Origin: Phallus indusiatus
Lineage: Eukaryota > Basidiomycota > Agaricomycetes > Phallales > Phallaceae
Length of the DNA stretch: 64,000 bases
Direction: 5' to 3'
NCBI GenBank assembly: GCA_027605045.1
Contig: JAQFWX010000007.1
Location: 186,001 to 250,000, forward strand
Below the pieces are notes generated by a model, which was not told the DNA's origin, ran no database searches, and worked only from the letters and a program-made list of their open reading frames with translations. How positions within the stretch are numbered: the stretch's first letter is position 1; every line of letters begins with the position of its first letter. The position numbers and the translations under genes are program-made. Of this stretch, positions 20,511 to 31,544 are shown piece after piece.

Positions 20511-21836
20511 TCAATCGTCGAATAAAGGCTGAAATGACTAACAACAAACGAGGAATCAGTGATGTTGGTGAGAAAACCAAAAACAGCACTGCTGTCAACC
20601 GATTACCCACCTTATAGCGACCAGAATCGGTTGTTGAAGGTTGCGTTGCCGGAAAACTTTCGACAGCCTCTTCCATATGGTCGTCCTCTTCCGGGTCCGT
20701 ACCACCAACATTTTGACCATGTCGTTGACCTACAGTCATGATCCCAACTTTCGTGCTCATACCAACTTCGATACCCTCGGCATCCATCATAGCCTCAAAG
20801 TCTTCGTACGCAAGGTAATCCACCCTCGAAGCACCATAATTAAATATCTCATGATCTGATCCCTGTGAAGCCCCTGAAAGGAATAGTAATGCATTTCGGG
20901 AGATAGATTATGCCTATAGATCGACGGAGCCTTGTCGTGTATCGCTTTCATTCGAGTTGGGACTCGGTTCTTTGTAGACACTGGACGATCTTAGGACAGA
21001 GGATTCTTCTCGAGTGTTGTTAGCGGAAGAAAGTGGACGAGAAGGACCGACAACTGGATCTGGCCGTTTATTGTGTGCCCGTGAAGAGCTGCCATCTTCT
21101 GAATGTTCCATCTCAGCGTCTCCCACATCGGTTTGTTCAGCCATGCGCTGGCGCTTTTTAAGGTTGTTGTGACTGCTAGGGATATTGTCATAGGTGTTAT
21201 TGGTTGTCGAGATGATAAAAAGAAATTCGTAGTCTGTAGCATCTGATACAAGCTCTATGAAAACAGGTTTTGTAGGCTTTGTGAACCGTATGATTAGTGC
21301 TGTCGAGCGCGCTTCGACAAGAGCTATCGTAGCCTGCAACGTGATGCTACTCAGCACAAGACAGACAAAAAGCACGAAGACGACTTGCATTGAACTCTTT
21401 CAAATGAAAACCAATGCCAGAAGGAAGATCGCGAATTTGGTACATGTCAAACTCATCTGCATTGATAGAGATCTCCGTCGACAGATGCCGACTCTTGCCA
21501 CCTAGTAATAATATACGGTGAGCTATCATAAACGAAGTTCAGCCCAACGCTCTCACCTTTCCCATCAGTTATAGACTGATGAGTTTTGACTTTTACGTCA
21601 TTGAGACCAAATGTCCAAAGTAACTGAGGATCGTGTTTCGGGTTTTTCATATGAAAAAGTGCTCCAGGACATCTTTGAAAGCCCGAGGACCAATAGCAAC
21701 ACGCGATTCTGAAGGCATGGATGTGATGCGCGGGGACGGGACCCATTAAACATGAAGAATCAAATAATGGATGCGTATATACAGAAGGTAGAAATCTCTC
21801 AACGGTTACAAACACGCGAATCACATTCGCTAATCC
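20511..21836 (-). pseudogene. rad9: Decayed RAD9 (9-1-1 checkpoint clamp subunit) relic
   Basis: RAD9 with HUS1 and RAD1 forms the clamp that loads at DNA damage and activates the ATR/Mec1 checkpoint. On the minus strand the clamp's second half is recognisable: SRVAIGPRAFKDVLEHF, PKHDPQLLWTFG, INADEFDMYQI, GFHLKEFNA, RFTKPTKPVFIEL, FLFIISTT, then an acidic tail ending KPLFDD plus stop (20511-20513), the usual C-terminal patch. Splice signals in the 3' part look usable, including an intron with donor GCAAGT (~21352-21390). However, the frame shifts by one base between EHFF and MKNP (~21650) and again near 21715. The N-terminal clamp half (ALTCLSKYG-type start) is not found before 21836. I infer a truncated duplicate with the working gene elsewhere. 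Confidence 0.68.
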
Positions 21837-22071
21837 GGGATTTTCTTTTCTTCCGGTAGGGCGTTGACCTGCATAAAATATTTCCCGAAAGTGGCTTTCA
21901 TGTAATTTTGAACGTCGATGATACTGGCCGTTCTACGCGCTGAAAGAAAAAAGCTCATTATGGATGGTTATTGTGGTGGTGTCACAGGTGTCACGATTGG
22001 CGTTGCGCGCGCCAATTATGATCTTCACTTCCGTCTTTGACCCAACTTGACTAGTCAGCGCGAGATCATAG
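21837..22071. other. Intergenic upstream of F-box copy
   Basis: Short spacer holding the putative promoter of the F-box gene at 22072. No site recognised. Confidence 0.4.
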
Positions 22072-23955
22072 ATGCTTGATCGCGTTCCCTACGATATCTT
22101 GAGGAAGATAATTTGGTTCTCCTATGCACGTTCATGTTCTTACTTTTCCTTCACCTCAAACGAGGTAAACACACCTCCGATCAAGGCGACACATGTTTGC
22201 CGTTCGTGGAGGACTGCACTTCTTTCTGATCCAACCATGTGGACTTTTATTGAAATTGCCAAAGGAAGTTCCTGTATGGGTCTAGCACAGCTCTACGAAA
22301 AGCTTGCTCGGTCGGGGTCTGCTCCTTTGCATGTGGTTATCGTTTGTCCCCGATATGAGGTCAGCTCGTCACTTGTTGTTCACCTGTACAGAACACTCGC
22401 TGTCATTTCTCGGGAAATGCACAGATGTCGACAACTCGAAGTCTCTATTAGACTGGAGCTGGCATCCGTTGTCTTTCCCTGCCTCGACCAGCCCGCTCCC
22501 TTACTAGAAGGGTTCTATTTCGAAGTTACAAAGGATGAAAAAAATTACTGGCGGAAGGACATACTACGAGGAGTACACAGTTTGTTATTTCATGGATTTT
22601 CACCAAATCTTAACAACGTATCTCTTCAAATATCATCCCAAATCATGGACATTGTTCAGTTGACCATGTTTCAAAATCTGACAACTCTTCAGCTTTATAT
22701 GATTCCCGGCTCGGAGAGTGTCGTCGACGGTGACATACTGCTGGACATTATTCAATTATCACCTTGTCTCCGTGTATTGGACATTTCCTGGAAATTCATG
22801 GATTCGAATATTGAGTTCGTGATGCCTTCCAGCCGCCGGATTTCCTTGCAGTGTCTGCAAGATCTAGGGCTTCGCGGGGACTGTCGAATCGACTTTGTAG
22901 ATCTTGTTCTGGGGCATCTTGATCTTCCGACGGAGAATCTCAAGTTCACCATTGAATATACTAATTTTCGTCACGAATTTTCACGTTCAACATTTTTATC
23001 ACACTTTTTTTTGACCCACCGACCTCTCACGTATATATCACTCTCTCTATCTTCGTGTCTAACTAAACTATACACCTATCTTCGCGAGAGTATCGATCAA
23101 TTTCCCTGGATCGGTTCGTCAGTTACGACCAAGTCTCGCAGGAGTTCCTTGGACGATGATTTTCCCGTGACCTTTAGGACGTTCAACTTATCCTGCATCA
23201 CGCACATGCGATTGTGGTTGCAACATGTTTTGTTAAAACCAGAAACGGTTAGAAACCTTTTCGTCTCAATGCCAAATTTACAACATGTGTTCGTCGAGCA
23301 TATGAGTTATATGTTGAGTGAAAGAAAGGGAGGCACTAGATGGGGCACAAGATGGGGCACATGATGGTGGAGACGAAGAGCTCAAGTCTATTACGTAACG
23401 TCTAGTGTACTATATAGAGTCCGACGCTACAAAACCCAACATTATATGGATTATTACGGGGATCCTCTTACGAAACAGTCATTGGAACTAATGCAATTAA
23501 GTTCGAACGCGTACTTGACGGCACTGATACCCCCGTCGGAGCTGCTGAAGCATTCCGGATCTATAGTTGTTCCAGAGGAGGAAGCAAACTTGGGATCGAC
23601 CGCGGTTCTCGCTGATTCAACGCGCATTGAGCCTTACTGGCACTGGCAGGGACAACCGATTCCTTGTCCGTCTTTGCGCGGATTCGTCTCAATTTTTCCA
23701 CACTATCCTTCATCGGTGATATTTGAAGAGGCACATCTACGTGAACTCGTTCGGTGCTCTAATATTCGAGAAGAGGCTGGACATCCATTAGAAATCGTGG
23801 TTAGCTGTTATAATAAGGGCTTCACATTTGAGTTGGATACAATGGCCGGTTGGCTTGGAGACTATGGTGAACTCGAACATTCTCCTGTTGATATCGTGTT
23901 TACAGTGACGCTCAAAACTGTACATGCGCCTATCACTTTTTGCGTGCAACACTAA
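22072..23955 (+). pseudogene. F-box/leucine-rich-type gene with in-frame TGA and transposon-derived end
   Basis: The frame starts MLDRVPYDILRKII and carries the family F-box (PPIKATHVCRSWRTALL, SDPTMWT) and body motifs (MHRCRQLEVSI, NLTTLQLY, LLDIIQLSPCL, NLQHVFV). It is open for 430 codons to a TGA at 23362-23364, then open again in the same frame to 23953-23955. The TGA lies where a 12-base unit (AGATGGGGCACA) is repeated and its next copy starts TGATGG. About 45 codons around it have no counterpart in the paralogs. The last ~17 codons are the terminal repeat of the transposon at 23903, so the original C-terminus is lost. It is called a pseudogene, but a truncated 430-residue product or stop readthrough cannot be excluded. 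Confidence 0.75.
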
Positions 23956-25468
23956 TAACAAGCCAAATAAAATAGTTAAAATACTGTAAATATTTGTGTG
24001 GATAGTCTAATATAATATCTAAATTATTTATTATTGTTGTTTACAGTAATAATCAGCAGTGATCAAGATATTTGAATTCTTTCGGAACAGGGTCAGATGT
24101 ACAGTTTTGCTTGTGACTGCAAAAAAGTGAAAAAGTATGATTATTACCATGACAGTCATAAAACACTAGCTCTATTAAGTCTAGGAATGTAATTATATAT
24201 ATAAATTTTAGATTTTGAATGCTGACAATAGCGTAAATTATTTGTTTAATTATTGTCAAAACCTCACTTTTTTATGAGACTGTCTTGTCCTTTTTTCCCC
24301 AGATTCTCATTAACGTTTGTCTTATGGTAGCATAATATAATATGTTCATTTTATCCTTATATAACATTATAACTAATTTCTAAAACAAAAACCCTGCATT
24401 AGGGGTCTCTGTATAGTGTTTGATCCATGTTGTCCTCCTTGTATGCACACAATATTATATATTAAGGCACCTTAATGCTAATTAAACTACTCCTAAACTA
24501 GGATTCCATTTTTTATCAATATACTTCATGTACTAGCACTTGGAACCATGACAATTTCGGTCTCTGATGGGCTTTACAGAACCTTTAACTTTAGTGGTAA
24601 CTCACAAAAATTCTCATGATTCTTGTCTGACTAGAAGGGGTGCTGGAAACGGGTTATTGAGTTTCACAATCAATTTTATATAATAAAAAATATTTCCTGA
24701 GACTGAGAAACCCATAGTTTCCATCAGCTCAATGTCATGTATCTCTAGTTTATTCTGGTCCCCAGCTAAGCTGGCATATACAGTAAAAGCTAATTTACAC
24801 TCAATCTAGAAATACACTTGTCAGGCGGTTACCTATATGGTGAATTACACCTATAACACGAGATTACATTGCGATCTCATAAGGATACAAGTACTTTCAT
24901 GATACCTTACAGGGGCCTTGAAACAAGGCTTTTTTGGGGGGCAACCAACTTGAAAATAACCAAATCAGTCATTGCGTTCCGCCAAAAATCACTTTGAATG
25001 CATTATATAGCATATTAAAATATATTCCAATAATACAATATGATTTTTTTTCATAAAATAATTTGATGGTGTAGTAAAGACACTTCCCGGACATGGTTTC
25101 CCACAAATGACTCAAAAATAGTCTTAGCACAAAATAATGACAATGAACTGATTAGAAACAGAATATTATACCATAAATCAACACTATACCAGATATTCAG
25201 ACCCGAAATATATCAAAATATGGTTGGAATGTGTATTTTCGGCACTTTTCTACACTGCGAGCAAAACTGTACACCTGAACCCGCACCAAAAAGATGCAAA
25301 TATCTTGGATACTGTTGATTTTTATCATTACCAGTATTAATGAATAATTTAGATAATATATTAAACTATCTACACAAATATTTACAGTATTTTTACTATT
25401 TTATTTGACTCGTTATAGGTGTTGCACACGAAAAGTGATAGGCGCGTGTACAGTTTTGAGCGTCACTG
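23903..25468. mobile_element. Tc1/mariner-type element with long inverted repeats, inserted in the F-box 3' end
   Basis: Both ends read CAGTGACGCTCAAAACTGTA inwards and are flanked by TA (23901-23902 and 25469-25470), the Tc1/mariner target duplication. The inverted repeats are imperfect but extend about 230 bases (23903-24135 against 25235-25468). The 1.1-kb interior is AT-rich and full of stops in all frames; no intact transposase or DDE/D motif was found. It is non-autonomous or dead, and older than the Gypsy insertion judging by the diverged repeats. Confidence 0.8.
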
Positions 25469-25470
25469 TA

Positions 25471-25812
25471 TTGTCAATGATGATGTTGATGAATTTGTCA
25501 GTAAAATATGTAATGTTGATACGGATGTATTGTAGATATTGTAAATAATGCGATTACACTACCTTGATGACATGTGCTGATTCCACTTCTTAAGACATTG
25601 TACCAGACATAATCGCCAATTTTTGCCTAGTGTCATCACAACCTATTGACATTATTATCAGACAAATTACGGAGATTCAAATTTTCAATGCGAGAAATGA
25701 TCATTCATTCATTCATTACAATGTTCAAATACAACATGAATAAAAAAAAACTATATCTAACGTGAGAATATAATTAATAAATAATGAACTTCTGGATTGA
25801 CAACTTCCACTT
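25471..25812. other. Intergenic; original F-box 3' flank
   Basis: Directly after the TA, the first bases can be read in frame with the F-box gene as a short alternative ending. Beyond that this is the 3' flank of the cystathionine gamma-lyase gene. A short CATT repeat (~25703-25718) is the only visible structure. Confidence 0.4.
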
Positions 25813-27574
25813 TCACTCGGCTTCGGCACCGAAAAAACCTGTATCTTCCTCAACCGTACTATTACTATCACCCCCGGGTGTGATCGCACCATTGGTATGA
25901 AATGCGCGCTCCAAAGCCTGTTCTAGATCAGCTATCAAATCCTCGACTTCTTCAACGCCAACGCTAAGTCGCACGAGACCATCGTCTATCCCAAGTGCGG
26001 CGCGTTCTGCATCGGGGATTCCGGCGTGCGTCATGCGCGCTGGTAATTCAGAAAGACTTTCGACACCGCCTAAGCTTTCCGCTAATGTGAAGAGACGGAG
26101 TGAGGTGAGGAATCTTTCGGGAACTGATGAGGGTGTTGAGGAAGAGGAAATTTGGGACAGGTCGAGCCGAATTGAGATCATGCCACCAAAGGGGACATCG
26201 CCTCTTCCTTGTTCGTCTTGTTTGAACCCTTGCGATTTAACCCATTTGGATGCCCATGATCCGTTTGAGATGGACCATGCGATCGGATTAGCAGGGTGTT
26301 CTTTAAGTCCTGGGTAGACTACGTCTTTGACGTACGGACTTTGCTTTAAATAGCGTGCCAGTGTAAGAGCGTTAAGACCATGTTGTTTCATGCGGAGAGC
26401 GAGTGTTTTGGCACCCCTCTGGGCGAGCCAGGAATCGAATGCGCTTGGAATGGCGCCGTGGGCATTTTGCAGGAAAGCGAGTTTCTCGGGAAGGGCTTCT
26501 AGGAGCGGGTGGTGCTGTGGTGAGTTTGGGGAAACGGGTTGACGTGTTCGGATGACAAGAGCGCCCATTACGACGTCGCTATGGCCGTTTATGTATTTGG
26601 TGACCGAATGAAGAACTATGTCTGCGTTGATGGGAGAATTAAGGGGTGAAATGTAAAAGGGCGACAAGAAAGTGCCATCTATTAGAATTAAGGGTCTCGT
26701 TGAGAATGAAAATCTGGGCTCTGTTGTGTTTGTGCTGGGATGAGAGTGGATGAGAGATGAAATGTGGGGAATATTAGCGAGACGGAGAGTTGGATTTGTT
26801 GGACTTTCTATCCATATCAACTGTAATAGCAAGGTAAGCTATGTTGTACTAGTAGGTTGACAAATGAGATAACGACATGCCTTCGTGTTTGATCTAATAA
26901 CGCTGAGAATATTGTCGTCCGTTGCATTCTCAAAGTCTATGAAGGTGGTGGAAAGGTTGGTCAGGCCCTTGGCGACACGTTCAAGGTATCTATATGTTCC
27001 CCCGTAGACATCATTGATGCAGAGTACGTGAGAATCAGGACCAAGTGCTTGAAGAATTGTGGCGGTTGCCGCGCTGCCGGAGGCAAAGGCAAAACCTCGT
27101 GTCTTCGTCATGATATCGGACGACGATGATGTGGCGTCTTCTGGGTCTGCGCCGGGTGTTAATGATGGTTATGGTGAATACTATGATCATATTGTATAAC
27201 TCACCTCTACTTGTGCCAGGTTGTGGTCCATCCTCAAGAGAAGCTATCATACGCTCAAAGGCATGACGATTTGGATTCTGCGAGCGAGAATATTCGTATC
27301 CTTTGTGGATTCCTACTCCATCTTGCTTGTAGGTCGTGCTGAGGCTAATAGCGGGTATGACTGAATTGGAGTCAGATGACGGTTCTGAACCGATATGGAT
27401 AGCGCGTGTGCTAAAACCGTCGTCAAAGTGTGAATGCGAAGTCGAGGATGTTTTGCCACGCGAGGATTCGTTGCCGCTGAACGAGCCATTGGCGGTGTGC
27501 CTGACTGGCTCGGTGATGCCGTTGGTGGCGTTCTCGGTCGTGTGAATGTTGTTGTTGACGATATGGGACGACAT
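25813..27574 (-). CDS. CYS3: Cystathionine gamma-lyase, PLP-dependent (CYS3-type)
   Basis: Three exons: 27205-27574, 26881-27146, 25813-26820, giving 547 residues. The enzyme cleaves cystathionine to cysteine, 2-oxobutyrate and ammonia in reverse transsulfuration (cytosol). The Cys/Met-metabolism fold is plain: FSTRAIHIGSEP near residue 55, ISLSTTYKQDGVG, EYSRSQNPNR, AFASGSAATATIL, NDVYGGTYRY, WIESPTNPTLR, then SVTKYINGHSDVV with the PLP lysine, and the C-terminal GGVESLSELPARMTHAGI. It is longer than the ~390-residue yeast enzyme because of a Ser/Asn-rich N-terminal extension, loop insertions (a Pro/His-rich stretch after the lysine) and an acidic tail. The usual DNTF before the lysine reads DGTF here. 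Intron 2 (26821-26880) starts GCATGT, which keeps the TKLIWIESPTNP junction. Cystathionine beta-lyase or gamma-synthase is less likely from the TTYKQDGVG and EYSRS motifs. Confidence 0.9.
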
Positions 27575-27738
27575 TTAGGAAGTGTAGGGTGAAAATGGAA
27601 AACAAGAGATAAGGTTCCCGGAGCTTGTTGGCGAGCTTTTTATGCGGAAGATTTTCCAAGGATTGAGCCTGAGCACGTCATTTTGAAGGGCAAATGAGTA
27701 AGCCAGTCCGAGCTGACAAAGCACCGGAGGAAAAGGGA

Positions 27739-27773
27739 TGACTCAGCCAAAACAAAGCCGCCTGGCTGAGTCA
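27739..27773. promoter_or_regulatory. Paired Gcn4/CpcA-type sites (TGACTCA and TGAGTCA) upstream of CYS3
   Basis: TGACTCA at 27739-27745 and TGAGTCA at 27767-27773 form an inverted pair; the repeat extends to GATGACTCAGCC and GGCTGAGTCATC. They lie about 165-200 bases before the CYS3 start. TGACTCA is the binding site of the Gcn4/CpcA bZIP activator of amino-acid biosynthesis genes, so starvation control of CYS3 is a reasonable inference. Confidence 0.65.
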
Positions 27774-28905
27774 TCTTCTAAGGTTAAGATTATACTCCCC
27801 ATACCTTTGCGTCTTTCTTCCATCCTTTCATTTTCTTTCACTCATCGGAACTGTCTGGTCAACGATGTTCAAAAAGATCATATTAAATGTTGTGTTATCC
27901 GCTTGCGATAAGTATTCCTCTATCTCAACGAGCTTCAACCTGTCATTGCGGTTTACTTGGCCCTTGGTATTATTTTATTGGCAGATATGTATTTATCTGT
28001 CCTCCAAGGACACTTTTCTCTCTTTATTATTGAGCCATTTCTGATCCAAATTTTTGAGCCACGATTCTCACATCCGTGCACGCCCATTGAAATTGAATAC
28101 AAGAATCATTTTCATCTGGTCCCTCCGCTCAAGATGAGTGTGTTCCCACTCCGTCTATCTCAACTATCAATCAATAAATTCAAACCATCTGATAGGCTAG
28201 CGTCCTCTTCATCATTTCTCTCAATGCGCCAGTCAGAGACGGGCGGTAAATTTTACGCTCACATGTGCCTCGGAGTTACAAGATAAATCATAACTGTCAA
28301 CGCTCCTGTCAAATCTGGACGTAAAAAAGTAAACGAATCTAAGAAGTAGGGCCCCACTACACACAGTCTTCCATAAATTTGGTGAAGACGTTCTTGACTG
28401 TTCTTGTTCAGGTATTTTTATTGGTCTTCCTTATTTTTATTTCATTAAATGCAACGTGCATGTGTACCAGTATACTCGTGGTCTCCTACAAGCGTCTGAG
28501 CACCTCTGAGCACAGTATAAATACTCAATCCTGCCGCACCTCTCCGATATTACATTTGGAATGTCTTCGGATATTCGCTATAAATGAACAATGGTGATGT
28601 TGCGATATTGCATATTCATATCGCATCAAATGGACCCACTTCTATTTTGATGAATGAATTACAATCAGCCTCATACTGCCTATTTTGTCATTCACACTTC
28701 AAACGATAAAGGCTGTCTTTCAATTCGACCCGCTTACATCTCAATTGGTTTGCCTTGGTCCACACGTGCTGTAAGCCTAAAAAAAACTTCGCGAATTCGA
28801 ATGATTAAGGGACCTCGAAATGATTCCGCCTTTTGGATTTCTGTCCTTTTGTTTCTCGTCTTCCTTCGACACCAAGCCTCAAAGCCTCGGCTTGACTTAA
28901 TCCCA
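27774..28905. other. Divergent intergenic region between CYS3 and an F-box gene
   Basis: About 1.1 kb with no supported gene. It contains the promoter of the + strand F-box gene. The coding frame of that gene stays open upstream of the chosen ATG (further ATGs at 28801 and 28654), but the residues there look non-conserved. Confidence 0.4.
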
Positions 28906-31115
28906 ATGACACAGTCGTCCGCCCTACTTCTACCTCCTGATCTCCTCGAAAATATCCTCGTTCTCGTTGTCCGTTCCTCCTTGTTCCCGGGTCGTACAGC
29001 TCTTGACATATCCCATGTCTGCTCACTCTGGCGCAGAGTTGCATTGGGATGCGCGCGTCTTTGGGGCATTATCGACACACGCGACAGAAAAATCTCGGCT
29101 TTGTTTGTCTCGCGGACACGCAGAAGCACGCCTTTAGACGTTCTCGTCGCTAATCCTTACGTCGTCAAACCCCCAAGCCTGTTCTCCAAACATGATGTCC
29201 TACGCGGTCGGCCACAGGTTGGACTCAAGGAAAACCCGCTGCTCTCATTTGAGACTGTCCTGCCGTGCCTGCACAACATCCGGTTCTTGACGCTGTACTT
29301 GTCGTACCAAGAACTGAGATCATTCTCGGCCGTTTTTCCGTCTGGAGTGCCCGTTCAGCTTGCTTCACTTACGATAATCACACCACCTACTTGGGACGCG
29401 AACAGCAGCAATTCATTGGAGCAGACTCGAATTGCAGCACTAGTTCCGCCCGTTTTTTTGAAACCACATGTTCAGCCTCAGGAGTGCAACGAAGACGATG
29501 ACGATGCTGTTCCTGGCACAGTTGCCAATGGCACTTTCAGGAGCTGCAGGACCAGTGCACCTTACCTAAAATCTCTCACGTTGATGGATATTTCGCTTCC
29601 ATGGGACCAAGTCTCGACATCACTCTCCTCTCTTACATATTTCGCCATTACGTCCCCCGTCGTACGACCTTCTCTGAATCAAATTCATTCTATTTTGCAA
29701 CATACGCCACAGCTTAAACGCCTCATTTTGGATGACGTATTTGAAGATACAGTTCTTGATTTAGATTCGGTAGATTCAATATTGGCGTCCAATCATGGCT
29801 CCGGCTCCGGCTTTGGCAACGGCAAGGGTCGGGACCTTTCTCCTGTTGTTTTGCCACATTTGACGAGTCTAACCTACAATGCTCCGTCATTGCAAGCACA
29901 TTGGCAATGCTTGCTTCTTTCTGTGTGCATCGTCGCACCGATTTTGGACAACATCTCGTTCCGCACGCCCGAGATGGGTCATTTGTATCGTCCCGTTGGA
30001 GAGGAGTGTCGTCCGTTGACGTTGCCAGGTGGAAGCATTTCCAGTAATACGTCCTACACTTGTAAATGTCGAATGTTCGGTCCTTCACAATTGTTACCGA
30101 ACTTCAACGTCGCAAGGGAAACGTTCTTGGCCAACTTGGCTCTGTCTATTGACCATCTCATGGTATCCCGCGATGCGTACAATCCCATCCGAGGTGGAAA
30201 AGGTCGTGGATATAGGTTCTACATTCACGGTGCGGCGAAGAACATCGATGTCGTCGAGTATCCGAGTCTTATCCCGTTTTTGAGAGCACAGTCTGTACCC
30301 TTCCATGATCCTAGGTATTTCCGCAAATTTGAGCGGGGTATTTTGCTCTCGGGATATGCGTATGCTTGTCCTCAATTTGCGAACAATATTGTCTCCTCGT
30401 CCTTATCCTCGTCTCAGACCCAGTACTCGTGTCTGAATCCAATGTCGGAGCTTATTTCGGGTTTTTCATCTTTCGCTGCTAATCTTGTCAACGTTCGGCA
30501 TCTTGAACTTGCGACGGGTGGAGTGGAGATTCTTATCATGAAATTAAAAGCGGGCATGAACGTCGAGGAAAAAGAGTCTTTTTCGCCCGAAACTCGCGGT
30601 GGGGATGATCTAGTGCCCCTTGGCGCGGTCAGACATGTTACGTTATGGGGCCAGCTCAGTTCGACTGGTTCGGAGAGTAATGTATATTGGCGTGGAAGTG
30701 ATATTGAAAAGGTATGAGATGAATTGATTTATATATTCTCTAACTGATGATTGAACCCGTCTTATTGTTTTAGATATCACAAGCAAAAAATTCTCAATCT
30801 GGGCTTCTCGCCCTTCCAGAGTTACTCCGTCTCCTCGGAACCCGACTTGCCGAAAGCCGTCATCAACATCAATCGTCCTTATCGTCAGAAAACTCGCACG
30901 ATGAACTATTGAATCGTTTAACCCTGCGTCACTTCAGGATTGAATTCACACCCGAGTTGAACGAGGCTATTGAGAATTTACTCGGCTGTCGGTATGACAT
31001 TGTTCGCGTAGATTTGAAGAAAAAGTGCGAGGAAGTTGTTGTGAGGAAAGCGGATGCTAGCTCGGGAGAAAGCACGAGTTTGAGTTCGAGGTTGGAGCTT
31101 ATTGATTGTGCTTAA
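28906..31115 (+). CDS. F-box protein of a second type
   Basis: Two exons, 28906-30711 and 30774-31115 (62-bp GT-AG intron), give 715 residues. The start is placed at MTQSSALLLPPDLLENIL because the F-box begins there. The F-box runs PPDLLENILVLVV, then ISHVCSLWRRVAL and LWGIID at residues ~10-60. The rest has scattered leucine-rich segments (LKSLTLMDISLPW, LPHLTSLTYNAPS, NVRHLELATGG) and polar Gly/Ser-rich linkers. It differs from the 540-residue F-box cluster in length, F-box sequence and intron. The likely role is as an SCF substrate adaptor; substrate unknown. Confidence 0.78.
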
Positions 31116-31544
31116 GCTTGAAGCTTGAGGCCTTGAGCTTGAGGCCTGGAGGGTTGTCGATGACTAAGCTCTAAGCTACTGAATTGTTCGGAGTTCGATA
31201 TCGGAAATTCGGAATCATCTTTTTTCTTTCTTGTCAAGCCTTTAACATCCCCGCGGAATTAACTCATGCATGCATTGAATTCCTTTGAGCATTTTTCTTG
31301 TATGGTACAATTGTATATTCTAAACATCATTTCTTGGGATCAAGCAGGACATGTTCCAATCTAAACTTTTAACGTACAGATCGCGGTCCTTGTGGATCCT
31401 GCGGATGCTTAATTCGACCCACTGGATTGCATGTGGTTTGGAAAGCATCGCATAGTTGTTCCGGGGCTGTGCCTTACAAATCTATGCGCTGATCCTCTCC
31501 GGTCTTATACCCGCAACATCAACTCTTCCTGTCCTGGTCTCAAT
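31116..31544. other. Intergenic with short GCTTGAGGCC direct repeats
   Basis: Directly after the F-box stop, imperfect tandem repeats of CTTGAGGCCTTGAG type run from ~31120 to 31150. The remainder is the promoter region of the aldehyde dehydrogenase gene. Confidence 0.45.

Noticed and set aside
24053..25235. Transposase gene inside the Tc1/mariner-type element
   Set aside because: Both strands are full of stops and no DDE/D or helix-turn-helix motif could be read; only short AT-rich frames exist.
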